NCBI GenBank assembly: GCA_035235625.1
Contig: CP141140.1
Location: 124,001-188,000 of the forward strand
From: Saururus chinensis
Lineage: Eukaryota; Streptophyta; Magnoliopsida; Piperales; Saururaceae
Direction: 5' to 3'
DNA length: 64,000 nucleotides
Part shown: positions 1 through 12,404 of the stretch, piece by piece
Position numbering within the stretch: position 1 is the first letter of the stretch
Layout of the letters: each line of letters opens with the position of its first letter
Position numbers and translations under genes: made by a program
The notes under the pieces: generated by a model
Database searches by the model: none
What the model saw: the letters and a program-made list of their open reading frames with translations, nothing else
Told to the model about the DNA's origin: nothing

Positions 1-60
1 GCAAAAAGGAATACCACTTTGGGAATATTTCCCAAAGTGGTATATTTTGGTAAATATATA
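1..60. repeat. Perfect short inverted repeat, end of a TIR element
   Basis: Positions 12-44 read the same on both strands: ATACCACTTTGGGAA is followed at once by its reverse complement. The same ATTTCCCAAA/GTGGTAT wording, followed by an AT-rich stretch, occurs in the terminal regions of the elements at 11761-12404 and 15135-15380. I infer that this is the end of another member of that family, cut by the window edge. Confidence 0.5.
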
Positions 61-1345
61 TATATATTTTTAATAATTTTCCCTAAAAAATATAGACCTC
101 ATAGTCTTAATTGGTTTAGAAATGATTTTAGCCATGTTATACCTATATTGCCCTTTCAAATGAACTTAATTAATTTAGAATTTAAGAGACCCAAAATAGA
201 ATTTTGTCATGTTATGCATATATTTCTCTTTTAAATAAACTCTTAATTAATTTAGAATTCAAGAGACCTAAAATATTATAATGATTCATCCAATAAGTAT
301 AACATTGTATCCATAAAAAAATCATAATCTTAATCGGTTCAGAACTAATTTTTTCTACATATTTTTATCATGTTATATCTATATTGCCCTTTTAAAGAAA
401 CTTTAATTAATTTAAAATTCAAAAGACCTAAAATATTACAATAATTTCTTCAATAAGTATAACCTTATAGCCACAAAACTATAGATTCCATAGTCTTAAT
501 TGGTTTAAAACTAAGTTTTGTCATGTTTATGCCTATATTACCCTTTTAAAAAACTCTTTATTAACTTAGAATTCAAGAAAGCTAAAATGTAAATATGATT
601 TCTCCAATAAGTATAATCTTGTAACCACATAAAAATATTGATTCCATAGTCTTAATTGGTTAGAACTATTTTTTGTCTTGCTATAGCTATATTGCACTCT
701 TAAATAAACTCTTAATTAATTTAGAATTTAAGATACCTAAAATGTTACAATAATTTTTCAAATAAATATTACTACCAATATACTAAAAGTACTATTTATG
801 CATTCTTATTTATGGATCTTAATCATAAACCTATAGATTTAGAACTTATAAAAGTGAGAAGGAGGACATAGATTTTGTCATAGAAATCCTAAATTACCCC
901 TAATCTATATTATTATTTAAGTAAAATGGGGGCTTAAGTAAAATGGGGCTGAGATTTTTATTGTAAAAATCTTAAATTACCACAAATACACCAAAAATAT
1001 TATTCATGAACTCTTATTTAAGGATCTTGATTAATTTAGAATTCAAAAGTTATAAAATATTATAATAATTTTTTAATAAGTATAACCTTGTAACTACATA
1101 TGGATTTTATAGTCCTAATCAGTTTAAAACTTATAAAAGTGAAGAGGGTACAAGTTTTTGTCATAAAATCTTAAATTACTCTTAATTTATACTATGATTA
1201 AAGTAAAAGAGGGCCAATTTTTTTGTCACAAAATTCTTAAATTATTTTTATATACCAAAAATATTATTTATAAACTTAGATAAAGTAATTAAACTTGAAT
1301 CTTAATTTATATGTAGTAGTATTAAACTCTAAATCTATAAATAGT
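61..1345. repeat. AT-rich degenerate tandem repeat block
   Basis: The phrase CATAGTCTTAATTGGTTTA and close variants recur near 99, 324, 491, 644 and 1109. Between them lie shared segments such as TTTTGTCATGTTATGCCTAT, AATTAATTTAGAATTCAAGA and CCAATAAGTATAACCTTGTA. Unit spacing is irregular (roughly 150-225 bp) because some units carry internal duplications. The array decays to the right of 770. No gene is visible in it, and it could be a degenerate satellite or the inside of an old non-coding element. Confidence 0.6.
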
Positions 1346-1529
1346 AATAATGGTTTGATTAATTGGGCGTAGTGCAAAGCAACGTGGAAGAAGTGTTCAA
1401 ATCGTGATGTGATCTTACAATTTGCTAGTGTGCAAAACTCATTTATTGAAGTGGCTTCTTTTAAAGCTAACTCATTCTTAAGCTACAGCACCTACAAATT
1501 CTTAAGAAAATTTGTTGAGTTACGAGTTG

Positions 1530-1892
1530 TAATGAAATTTTTTAGATTATATTTCGATATTGCGTCAAACTAAATCTTAAAATTTTAAACTAATATCTCT
1601 GTCTCTCAAACTGAGATATACATATTTTTGAAACTGTTATGCTCATAAATTCGAGCTTCAAATCGATACAAGAACTAACCATTGAAAAAATAAAATAATA
1701 TATAATTTTTGAAACAGGGGTCTGGAGCTAAAATTGACAAAATCATCTTGTAAAGTAATTCAGTGATTCCGGCCAATTCTACTTTGAAACAACTTAAAAT
1801 ATACTTTTGGGTAGAATTTTTAATTTCACTCGCCTTTTACGTTCAAATATGATTCTAATAATTCAGAGTCATAATAGAGATAAACAGCCCCT
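1530..1892. mobile_element. Decayed Tourist-like MITE, relative of the copy at 2985-3582
   Basis: The right end reads ATTCAGAGTCATAATAGAG then AAACAGCCCC followed by TAA, like the right end of the intact copy at 2985-3582. Internal text also matches in order: the TCTTAAAATTTTAAACTAAT stretch, the TCTCTCAAACTGAGATATAC stretch and AACCATTGAAAAA. The left end is not recognisable, so the start is approximate. It lies just upstream of the pectin acetylesterase promoter. Confidence 0.55.
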
Positions 1893-2198
1893 AATTTTTT
1901 TTTTCGTTACTGCCAACCACCTAGTGGACATGTGATCCAGTTTTCAAATTTTTTTCTCACCGCTTCTTCGGTGATACGCGAAACGCATGAAAGCTGCTGC
2001 GATCTCCCCTACCGCGCATGGCAGTATGGCAGACTCCTAGTGGAGTCTATACTCCTTTCCTATGTGAGGAATGCGAAACGCCATTCCGGGTGCCATGAGA
2101 CCCAGTGACGAACAGACTCGGGACACGATTCGAATTTCTTTGCGTTCGAAGTTGTTGACGAGAGAAACGTCCTACAGCTACTAAATAACCTCGCGAAG

Positions 2199-2205
2199 TA
2201 TATAT
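2199..2205 (+). promoter_or_regulatory. Candidate TATA box of the pectin acetylesterase gene
   Basis: TATATAA sits at the edge of a GC-richer stretch (1920-2260) about 500 bp upstream of the likely start codon at 2707. Downstream follows a pyrimidine-rich leader (2490-2560, mostly CTT repeats), which is common in plant 5' UTRs. The transcription start would be near 2230. The call rests on position and motif only. Confidence 0.4.
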
Positions 2206-2706
2206 AAGCAAACAGAAGAGGGGAGGGTTGAAGGCAGCCACGCTGAAGGTGAAGGTGGAGAAGAAGGAAAGACTGAAGGGGAGACGGGTAGGTTTTGTTT
2301 GGTTTATTTTTCTTGTTTTACGTATGCTTTCCTTACCACTGACACTCGAGTTAGAGTCAGAATGTCAGATGATTGTGGATCAATTCTCCCGCGTCCCTCC
2401 TGTCCGTTCTTCTACATCAAACGCAAGGAACAGTAAAACCAACTTGTTTTCCACTTCTTGTTTAACAACTGAATCTAACTAAGTTTGGTTGTTGTTTCTC
2501 TTTTATCTTCTTCTTCTTTTTCTTCTTCTTCTCTTCCTTATTTAATTCCGTCGTTTTCATACGTTACTTCAGTTGGCACATTTTAATACTCTTCAACTTC
2601 AAGGGTTTTGTACAAAAAAAAAATGTCGAAGGGCTGTTCAGCATTGTTGTTTTTTTTGCCGTTTGCGAGGGCAGTAGGCGGTGCCGAGGGGAAGCGCAAG
2701 AAAACA

Positions 2707-4026
2707 ATGAAGACTTCGTGGATTTCTCTTTTTCTTGGGCTTGCTTGTCTCAGATGGGTACGATGTTTTGAGGATTTGAACGTGACCGAGATTGTGCAAG
2801 AGGGAAAATATGTTGTTACGCCGCCGACACCTCTGATGGTCAATTTGACCCTTATTCAGGGAGCTGCAGCTAAAGGAGCAGGTCCTGCAGTCGCATCTCT
2901 TTCTTCTCATTTTTCTTTCGTGTCTTTGAATTTCTTATTTTCTTATGTTTTTAATAATAGTATTTGCTGTCATACTTCTACTTAGGGGTCGTTTGGGTAC
3001 TGAATTAATTCAGTAACAATTTGATTTAGTAGCGATTTAATTTAGTAAATTCATCGCTGATTATGTATTACGTTTGGCTATAAAATTTATTAAAATAAAT
3101 TTAGATGTCACGTCAAACCCAGTCTTAAAACTTTAAACACCTCTAACTCTCTCTTTCGAACTCGGATATGCACGTTCTTGGTACCATTACACTCATACAT
3201 TCAAGCTCTATCAAACAAGATCCTACAAGGGTAAGTAATTTTGAACTTTTAAAGTGGGCCCTACCTATATGAAACGTTTTTTGAAGCTCAAATCGATATG
3301 AACAATAACCATTGAAAAATAATAGAATCTATAATTTTTAAAACGGTGATTAGGAGACTGAATCGACTGAATCACCTCAGTCGATTATAATTCAAACCGT
3401 GATCCAAATGAGGTGATTCAGTGATTCAGGCTTGATTCAGGCTGAAACGGACTGAATCTTACTATAGTGCTGAATTTTTAATTCAGCGTAGCTTCAGTAC
3501 ACAAACAAGATTCTAATAATTCAGTGCTGAATTGACACTGAATCGGCTGAATCTTCTCACGATTCAGTACCCAAACAGCCCCTTAATATAAGCGTTATTG
3601 ACGTCGCTACTTGTGTTTATCAGTTGCTTTGTTTGCATTGGCGTCGCACCGGCCACGAAATCGGCAATTTATTCTGATTTTTTTTCTTTACTTATATAAC
3701 ATTGTTGCTACCGCTATTGTTTACCTTTTTGTTTCCCCATTTGGATCTTGCTCGATTTAAGACGTTGCTTTTTTCAAAGAATCTGACTAATTACGTTTTG
3801 TCTATAGTTCCTTTCTCACTTGTATACCGTTTATCAAAGGATCATTTTAACTTATACAATTTCTCTCTCGGCAAGTTCAGCATCTTATGTTATATACCAT
3901 ATTTCCTGCTTCATTTCATGTGTAAAACTTTTTTGTAATATATTGCAGTTATTTTGCTTCGGAGGTGCTAATATACCTCAGGTTTAAACTTTTGATGAAA
4001 ATGGCTGCTTCTGATACACTAGAATA

Positions 4027-4073
<47 letters not shown>

Positions 4074-7000
4074 AAAAAGTTTATATGAGCCCGGGCTCAT
4101 ATAAACTTGTGTGAGCCCGGGCTCTATGAGCCATCGGATTTACATCCGGTGGCCTATAATACTCATGGGATTAACCAATGAGTTTAACCCATGAGTATTA
4201 TGAGCCGCCATATGTAAATCCGACGGCCCATAGAGCCCAGGCTTATGTAAGTTTATATGAGCCCCGGCTCATATAAACGGGTCTATATATATATATAAGT
4301 GAGTTAACCTCATTCACTTTTTATTTATTGCTCGATTTAAAAGTATTTTTTAATAAAAGTCCCGTTTATATGCTCCCGGGTGCATGTGGTGCATTCTCGA
4401 AAGTTGCGTGGCACGCATAAATAGGGGGCGAATGGGTTTTTAAAATCTCGCCTGCCGGTCAAAATATGTGTGGCTTCAGATCCCGATACGACAGCATGCA
4501 TTGCGCCCAGGGGCATATGTTAAAATTTTCCTTTCAATAACCATAATTTTTACTAATATTATGTATTTTGTTATTGTTTACTGAAAACCTGGTTAGGAGT
4601 TAAAGATTTTTCGGTTATCCTGTTAAAGATTGTTCTGTATAGTTTTTTTTTCTCAGCTAGAATTGTCGCAACTTATTTACGCATGATTTTACGTCAGATG
4701 AAGTAAATTTAAGTGGTTTCCTTCTAAACAACTTTTTGGATGGTAATAGTCTGCCTTGATGGAACATTACCTGGTTACCACCTACATGAAGGTTATGGAT
4801 CTGGAGCAAACAGTTGGCTCATCCACTTGGAGGTGAACTTGTTTCTGAAATTACTAGATTCCATTAGTATCTTGCGATAATTTGTCATGATAAACAAGAG
4901 TATACAAAATCTGACTATCTCAGGGAGGAGGCTGGTGCAATGATGTTAAAACTTGTATTTATCGCAAGACAACGCATCGCGGTTCTTCAAATTATATGGA
5001 AAAGCAGTTACCTTTCTCTGGAATATTGAGCAATAAATCTGAAGAAAATCCAGGTAGTTATTGAGCTTTCCATTTTCAAGGTCTGTTTTAAATGATTATG
5101 TATGTTCATTTATCTTATACAAATGCACCTACTTATTTTGCAGACTTTTTTAATTGGAACAGAGTAAAGATTCGGTATTGTGATGGGGCTTCCTTTAATG
5201 GCGAAGGCCAAGATGAGGTAGAACAATGTACACGAATGCTTTCATGCTTTATTTTCAAATCATGACACAATGCTTGGAATATATGACAAAGTTTAATTTG
5301 TTCCTAGGCTGCAAAACTTTTTTTCCGCGGCCAACGCATATGGCTTGCTGCCTTAGAAGATCTTATGTTAAAGGGAATGCGGCTTGCTGATCAGGTCTGT
5401 ATTTCATTAGTTTCTCGTATTTAAAAAAAAAAGGTGTTACCTGTTATACTTCTCACAACTTGTATCTGAGTATTGTCTTGCAGGCTCTTCTATCTGGATG
5501 CTCAGCTGGCGGTTTAGCATCTATACTGCATTGTGACGAATTTCGTGAACTCTTTCCAGAAGCCACGAAAGTCAAATGCCTTGCTGATGCTGGGATGTTT
5601 CTGGACGTGTATGACATGCTTTCTTATTTCCTATTGGACATCACTAACAACTGAAAAAGGCTTTTTAGTCTATTATCCGTGATAAATAAGTGCCATTTTG
5701 CCACCTAACGATATGATACACTTAAGGAATTTTCCTCTTATCAGTTATATGGTGTGAATGCTGTTGACCAATTGGTGCCCTTAGGCATCTGTGTTATGCT
5801 ACTAGGGCTGCAACTCAGCTGGGGTGTGTGCCATGTGTCAGAACTCAAGGAAAAGAACTGATCCGAAGCAGTGGCTGCTACCAGAATTGAATAGGAATTG
5901 AGCTTCGTTTCTCCTTGACCTCAGTCTGATTGGTGTCTGTGTTCCTTTGTTAGTGTAAGATGCCTGCCCACCTTAACACCCCACAAACTCACAAACGTTC
6001 ACACATTGTGTGTCATGTGAACAGACTTCATGGCTTTGGACATATGTGGAGGATCATCCTCAAGTACTTTTGAATGTTTTGATGTTATTGCGGAGGGAAT
6101 ATTGAATTCTATAAAATTTGAGAAACCTAGCAAAAGAAAGCAGAGAAATAATGCCAGCAAAGGCATAGTTAGTCTTCGTTATAAGAAGCAATATCAATTT
6201 TTTTTTAAATTGACTTTTTAATTTTGGTGGCCTCAAAGCTCAAATACCAAGTGCCTCCCAGAACAGGAAAAAAAAAACTCAGATACCAAGTCATCTCTTA
6301 AACGAGGGGCTATTAGAGAAGTATTTGCTCTCGTGTTTATGTATTTGGTTATCATTAGTAGTGTATTTATATTAATAAGGGGTAGTTTCTTCATTCCTAT
6401 ATAATCTTATTTCCTTATTGATCAGCTCTTCACTCAAGTGAGGGCATTCAGTTTTTCTTGTTATTGGTGATCCAAGCCTTTAAGTTGGTCGAACCTCTAT
6501 TGTATTATCGTCTTCATCATTTGCTTAATACAGAGAGTTCTTCCCTCTTCAAAAACCCCAGTTTACATTATTCTACCATTTTGCACGATTTATTACTTTT
6601 GGGCTGTGGCTTGAGTAGTTTCCTTCAAAACCCTGAATTGTCCCACCTTCTTAAGAGATGTACCTTTGGACTTTACTTCCAAACACTTGAAAAGCCCATA
6701 AGGTGCTTTGTGAAAAGTTGGGCACCTGATTTGTGCACAACTTTCTAACAAACTCTACACAAGTCAGTTAAAAGTATGACTTTTCTATTACAACCGCTAT
6801 TGCAGGGTTGGCTAATATTTTAAATTTAATGGAACTGCAGGATTGATGTATCTGGTGGCCACAGCCTAAGAAATCTTTTCAAAGGTGTTGTCAGCTTTCA
6901 GGTACTAATAAGTTGTCATATTTTTCTTTTCTAAAGCGCTATAATGTTTGTTGATAGTGATTAGTAGGGTATATCAACATTGAAGTGTTTAAATGTTTCA

Positions 7001-10000
7001 AAACATTTTAAAATTTTAAATCTGGTCATTGATGAGAAGTAGGGTAAAAAAAAGCAAGTTGCGTACACAGGATCCATTATAAATCATCTTGTATTGGCAT
7101 CAAACACAGTCCACCTTGCCCTTGATCTACTATTGGGCCTGGCTGAGCGCCTGGGTCTCTTTATCTTCGGTGTTTTTCAAAATGAAAAAGAATATATGAT
7201 AGTGACAGAGTCCGGTGGATTTTGTCTTCATGAGTCCATCTTGTTACTATGACAATCTCTTTGACTGTTTTCTGACTATGGCTTGTATAAACCAAATTAT
7301 TTTTCTGCCAACACTAGATCTCATTTCGGTGACTTCATAATTATTGAAACAACAATTCATATCATTGCTAGACAATAATAGATTCTTCATAGCTTTCTTC
7401 GTTAAGGAACGGCCAACCTGGGCACCTTGTATGCAAGAGACCAAGGGACACTAAGTTGGAAAAGTTTTTTTTTTTTCTTGATTAAAAACTGCTGAAATTA
7501 TAAAGGATTCTCTCTGGTTTAAACATGCTTCTACTGAATGATATCCGGCTTCTGCCACTAATTATATCTGGATAGCCTTCGAGTTGCTGCATAGCAAATA
7601 ATGTAGGAAAGCCTTTCATTTCAACAGTGTATGTGAAAACAAATAGACATTACAAATAGTTGCCCTGCGATTGAGAGCACTCTTTTTAGAGTAATTGCAA
7701 ATAGAAGCAAACCTTTAATAGAAAATCCTGGAGAACTAACAGAGATGACTATGGACATGGGCGCACTTGGTCTACTCTGAGTTTGAGTCTAACCTCCGGT
7801 CTAGGGTTCTTGATGCAACCCGGATAAAAAACGACACAGAAATGTAGAATTAAACTGAACTAAACCAATCTGGAATTTGAATTTCGAAATTTGAAAATAC
7901 AAAGTAGAAATGGGTTACAAAGCTCAAATGAGCTATTATTCCTCCATCCACAGGAATTACAGATGCAGTACTGAATCCACAGTACTCAGGACCTCAATTC
8001 CATGAGTTCTACAAGAGCAAAGCTCTGATGATGAAAACACACAGGTTCAAATTTGAAAAGAGGAATTCAAAAGCTACTGAAATGAGAGACAGACTCCATC
8101 CTATTTATACTAGTCTACTGATGACGAGGATTCTGGAAGTTACTGTGCTGGGGGAGAGCTGCTGAGCTGAGATTGGAGTGGGCCTACTCCTACAACTAAC
8201 TAACTAACAACTGTTGGCTTTCTCTAGTGTCTAATTACTGAAATGTCCCTGACTTATTAGACTACTACAAGTCAAGTCATACTGCTCTGACCAAACTATC
8301 CTTACTAACATTCTTTTATAAGTCATAGCAGAATGAATCCAAGTATAATTCCCTTTCTGCCCTTGTGCTTTAAATGAACAGCTGCAAGCGGTTTGATAAA
8401 ATGTCTCACCAACACAGCTGTGCTGAGGTTTGTTCTACATCAGTTCTACTTTGAGTTCAAGTCCAACTCTAATTGTTCCAAGTTTGACATCAACTCCGCA
8501 GAGTCTGGTGCAGACTCATTGGAACTCAATCTGTTACATTAGAGTTTGAATCCATGAGCTGATTCAGATTCCAAATTCGAGGTGGAATTTATGTACTTCG
8601 ACTCAAATTTGAACACGGATTTTTTGGTCCCATGACCAACCCTAGGAACTAAAGTTTAATTATGTACATTTCTTTGTGCACTATCTCGAAACTGAATTTC
8701 AAGATTATGGGAGTGATCACTTTGAAAGATTTGTTCCATCCATTTTCAATGATTTCATTTTGTTGAACTTTACTTATTACTCTAGGGGGTGGAGCAGAAC
8801 TTACCATCGTCTTGTACAAGCCAAATGGATCCTACTTTGGTAATCCTCACCTTCTCTTTATATTATTAGCACCGATATAAATTCCATATATGTCTAGGAT
8901 TTTTTTTAATGAAACTATCTCTAGGATATTAACCCATAGATTCATATACCAGTGCTTCTTTCCGCAAAACTTGGTGCATAATATAAGCACCCCAATGTTT
9001 CTCTTGAATGCAGCATATGATTCATGGCAGGTAAATTTTGCTTTTCTTTCAGTTTCTTTAATGATGGGAAAGAAATTATGTAGATGTTTTCTCTATAGAA
9101 CTGTGTTATTGACTATGCTAGGTCCAAGCTAGTTTGGCTCCACCAGCAGCTGATCCTCACGGTTATTGGACTGCATGCAAACTAAACCATTCAAGTTGTA
9201 GTCCATCACAAATTCAGTTCTTTCAAGGTTATTTCTTAAGTGTATAGTTGTTTTTTCTCTTCATTTACCAGAACATAAATTTTGTCCTCTGGAACAATAA
9301 TATGCTGTGTGATTATTATTATTATTTTTTTTTAGCAGGATTTAGGAGTCAAATGCTGTCAGCTGTGAGAGGCTTTTCAACATCCAGGCAAAATGGTTTA
9401 TTTCTAAATTCATGTTTTGCTCATTGCCAAACAGAGAGGCAGGACACATGGTTTGCAGCTGAATCTCCCCTTGTAGAAAAGAAGGTATTATTAGGTCTGT
9501 TGATTTAGTAAACTATCCTCTATTAATATAAGACATAATACAAAGGACTGAACAAAACAAGCAATACTACTATAACACCCCTCAAACTCTACATGTGGTG
9601 TACATTGAGAGTTTGCTACCAATAAAAAAACATTTAGTGTTTGCTCAATGGAAGCCGGAACCAGGCCAGAGTGTGGGACTTTGTGTAGAAGTTGGTCATT
9701 TGGAGGGAGGACTATATTTGTGGAAACGTCAAAGTCTAAGCATGCAAGTGATGATGCATGAAGTGGAATTCCATCTCAATATGCCTCGTTTGCTCATTGA
9801 AAAGAGTTGTGGGCAATCTTAATGGTGCTCGTATTGTCACAATACATAGGTATAGGAGCAATAAGATAAACTCCATATCAGCCACAAATTACCTAAGCCA
9901 CAGAACCTCAGCAACAGTAGCAACTATATCTCTCAGTAATAGAATGGGCAACATCGTCTTGCTTCTTACTCTTCCAAGAAATGAGAGTCACCGAGGAAAA

Positions 10001-10835
10001 CAGTAATGGATTTATGGTCCATCAGATCACCAGCCCAGTTAGCATTCGAATAAGCTCTCAAGTCAAGGTCAGGGGAAGAGAAAAGAAGCAAACTCCTGTG
10101 TGATGTGCCCCAAATACATCTGACAATATAAAAAACCGCTGCCCAATTAGTAGACTGCAATGCCATGGAGAACTGACCAACAATATGAAACATGCTGAAC
10201 GAGAGGCCAAGTCACAGGGAGATAAACCAATGATCCAACAATCTCCTCATTGTGCATAGGATCATCAAGAGGAACATCTAATAGATCACTCATTTTGAGA
10301 TCATTGGTTAATCAACGGTAGACCTAATTTTGGTTTAGTAGTAACACATAATACAAATAATTATTTTGCCTTTGTTTTGAGATCACTTGTTTGTTTAGGT
10401 GGCTGATTGATTGCATATCTTCTGAATCTTGTTAGAAATAAATGGTTTCACAAATCAAAGACACTGTTATTTGGATCGTTCTCTTTCTCTTGTTGTTTTT
10501 CCTGGATGAATTGTGAAGTGGTGATTAGAGAACTGTGAAAAAGGGAATATACATGTTCAATGGTAACTACAAGGGAAGTGCCCTCTCGGCATGGAGCCTT
10601 TAATTGAATGATGTTATATCAAAGATAACGAATTCAAGTCCTTTTTATATGTTAAATGTCTTATGCGTGATTGTGATCAAGATATTAGTTCTGATGAACT
10701 ATTTTTATTTGTCTTGGAAATATACAGAGAATTGCGGAAGCAGTTGGAGATTGGTACTTCGAGAGGACAGAGGTCAAGTTGATAGACTGTCCCTACCCTT
10801 GTGATGGGACTTGTCACAATCTCATCTTCCATTGA
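2707..10835 (+). CDS. PAE: Pectin acetylesterase (CE13/Notum family), 12 exons, complete
   Basis: Secreted or wall enzyme that removes acetyl groups from pectin homogalacturonan. Exons: 2707-2881, 4750-4832, 4924-5053, 5144-5217, 5308-5394, 5484-5608, 6841-6901, 8786-8839, 8953-9030, 9122-9227, 9339-9484 and 10728-10835. They join in frame to 408 residues, the usual family length, with GT-AG introns throughout. Residues 1-16 form a hydrophobic signal peptide ([15 protein letters not shown]). Family landmarks: LEGGGWCND around residue 86, GCSAGG with nucleophile Ser190, NAAYDSW with Asp286, [12 protein letters not shown] with His353, and a Cys-rich tail ([15 protein letters not shown]). An in-frame ATG at 2623 would add 28 residues, but 2707 starts directly on the signal peptide. 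Introns 1, 7 and 11 are large and hold repeats. The gene looks functional. The family is certain; the exact paralogue number is not assignable. Confidence 0.93.
2985..3582. mobile_element. Tourist-like (PIF/Harbinger) MITE in intron 1
   Basis: The ends are GGGGTCGTTTGGGTACTGAAT and its near-perfect inverse ATTCAGTACCCAAACAGCCCC. They are flanked by the direct repeat TTA (2982-2984 and 3583-3585), the signature of PIF/Harbinger elements. The element is 598 bp with no coding capacity. Its middle (about 3134-3275) carries a ~120-bp segment homologous to the LTRs elsewhere in this window. Confidence 0.85.
4031..4072. repeat. (TA)n microsatellite
   Basis: About 20 uninterrupted TA units inside intron 1 of the pectin acetylesterase gene, directly before a palindromic MITE that probably inserted into it. 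Confidence 0.95.
4079..4281. mobile_element. Palindromic MITE in intron 1
   Basis: The outer ends are each self-complementary: GTTTATATGAGC then CCGGGCTCATATAAAC. The two halves of the element are also inverse copies: GGATTTACATCCG and CATGGGATTAAC on the left face CATGAGTATTATG and TGTAAATCCGACGG on the right. The whole ~200 bp can fold into one long hairpin. It sits between TA-rich flanks, consistent with a TA-targeting element, though the exact duplication cannot be proved in a (TA)n tract. Confidence 0.7.
4362..4523. mobile_element. Small TIR element in intron 1
   Basis: Imperfect inverted ends ATATGCTCCCGGGTGCATG and CATTGCGCCCAGGGGCATAT enclose about 120 bp that is GC-richer than the intron. 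It is non-coding, and no clear target duplication was found. Confidence 0.5.
9820..10330 (-). mobile_element. Ty1/copia pol fragment in intron 11
   Basis: The minus strand carries recognisable wording of the end of copia reverse transcriptase and the start of RNase H (for example [15 protein letters not shown] near 10020-10070). It is a short fossil, broken in several places, with no LTRs identified. Old by appearance. It lies antisense in the last intron of the pectin acetylesterase gene. Confidence 0.75.
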
Positions 10836-10876
10836 TCATTTGCATACTTGTTATATGCATATAAGGCTCATAAAAC

Positions 10877-10882
10877 AATAAA
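10877..10882 (+). terminator. Candidate polyadenylation signal of the pectin acetylesterase gene
   Basis: AATAAA lies 42 bp after the stop codon at 10833-10835. Plant signals are degenerate, so position is the main argument. Confidence 0.4.
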
Positions 10883-11396
10883 GCTGGTGCTGGAGAGGAA
10901 GCAGGGCACATGGAAATTTCAGGGCCTATCTGAATTCAAGATAATTCTATGTCAAGATTACCTTTTGTGCGAAGTCTCTGAAATTAATTAATGTTACAAT
11001 TATTTATTTTTACATAAATATTTTTTATGTGATAATTTTGTTTTTTACCCCCTCCCTTCCACATTAATAGCTCCATTTGGTAATGAAGCTATTAACGTGG
11101 GACAGAGAAAATAATTAGTTTATTTTAACTTCATGTGGAAAGTTTGCTTGTCTCCTCCAGTATAGAAAAATTGCTATTGAACTGACATATCCGCTTGTCT
11201 CCTCCAGTATAGAAAAATGGCTATTGAATTGACATATCTGTCTTCTGATCCGGACTAGTGTGAACACATTTTTATATAATTGGACATTGGACATTGTTTC
11301 CTTGAAGTTAGTCTGCAAAAATATTTTTTATAAATTGGATGTATAGTAGATAGTGCCGGCTTGAGCCTTAGGCAATTTAGGCATTGCCTAAGGCCC

Positions 11397-11584
11397 CACA
11401 TAGAAAAAAGGCCTCTTATGCTTAGTGCCTCTTTAAGCAAGCTCTCAGTTTTTATAGTTGTATTACAGTCATTTGTGGTATATAAGGCCACACATAGAAA
11501 AAAGGCCTCTTACGATTGGTGCCTCTTTAATCAAGCTCTCAGTTTTTATAGTTACATTACAGTCATTTGTAGTATGTTGCCTCA
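11397..11584. repeat. 94-bp tandem duplication
   Basis: Two adjacent copies start with CACATAGAAAAAAGGCCTCT at 11397 and 11491 and run through AAGCTCTCAGTTTTTATAGTT and ATTACAGTCATTTGT. Just upstream is a perfect 11-bp-arm hairpin, CCTTAGGCAAT facing ATTGCCTAAGG (11369-11394). The stretch could belong to a decayed hAT-type element reaching to about 12600, whose ends resemble GTGCCGGCTTGAG and GTTGGCCCTG, but this is not proved. Confidence 0.6.
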
Positions 11585-11760
11585 TGTATTTGACATTTTA
11601 CTTGTGAGCTTGAATGGCCCTAAAATAGGTGTGGCCACATGCTCTTTCTTTTCGAGTCCTCAGTTATTAAGTTCTATAACTTCCAAAAAATTTGCTTCCA
11701 AGTCTATACTTATTTCTTTATAGTAATTGGTATAAAACCATAAAAATTACACAATTGGTA

Positions 11761-12404
11761 CAATTTTTTTAGGAAAATTTATTTAAATAATATTAAAAAA
11801 TAAATTATTTATCAAAATAACACACTTTGAAAAATATTTCCCAAAATGGTATTGCTTTTAGCCACCTAGATGCCAGCCAAGCGTCGGTGCTTGCGTAGTT
11901 TTTTTAAAAAATTTCTTTCTAATTTTATCTTTTAGAATGACAAAATCAAGTTTAAATTAATGAAATCAAGTACACAATCAGAATTGTACTAATTTTGTCA
12001 TTCTAAAGGACGAAATCATTACATTATATTGATGTTTTACTTTAAATATAATACTAATTTGTGACAAATCAACAAATTAGTATTGTATTGATTTTGTTAT
12101 TCTAAAGAACGGAATCAATATAATGTAATGATTTTATCCTTTAGAACGAATTAGTACAAAACTCACAAATCATACAATGTAGTGATTTCGTCCTTTAAAA
12201 TGACAAAATCACTACAAAATTGAAATGATTTCGTCCTTTTGAAGGATAAATTCTGAATTCTTTTTTTAAAAAAACTATATATGCGTCAGCACTTGGCTAG
12301 CAGTCGTGGCCAAAAGCAACACCACTTTAAAAATTTCAAAAGTGTGTTATTTTAGTAATTATTTTTAAAAAAATATTATTTAAATAATTTTTTTTATAGG
12401 AAAA
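11761..12404. mobile_element. Long-TIR non-autonomous element (Mutator-like candidate)
   Basis: The terminal inverted repeats are about 125 bp: the left includes AATAACACACTTTGAAAAAT and GCTTTTAGCCACCTAGATGC, and the right carries their inverse. CAATTGGTA occurs directly outside both ends (11752-11760 and 12405-12413), fitting a 9-bp Mutator-type duplication, but nearby similar text makes the exact ends uncertain. The centre repeats ATTTCGTCCTTTAAAATGAC in both orientations and could fold extensively. There is no coding region. Confidence 0.6.

Noticed and set aside
7770-8340. Possible LTR inside intron 7 of the pectin acetylesterase gene
   Set aside because: The text has the look of an LTR (polyadenylated-leader-like and repeat-rich), but no ends, target duplication or second copy could be shown.
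11050-11108. Stowaway-like inverted ends (CCTCCCTTCCACATTAATAG)
   Set aside because: Only about 60 bp without a TA duplication; probably a deleted remnant, too weak to annotate as an element.
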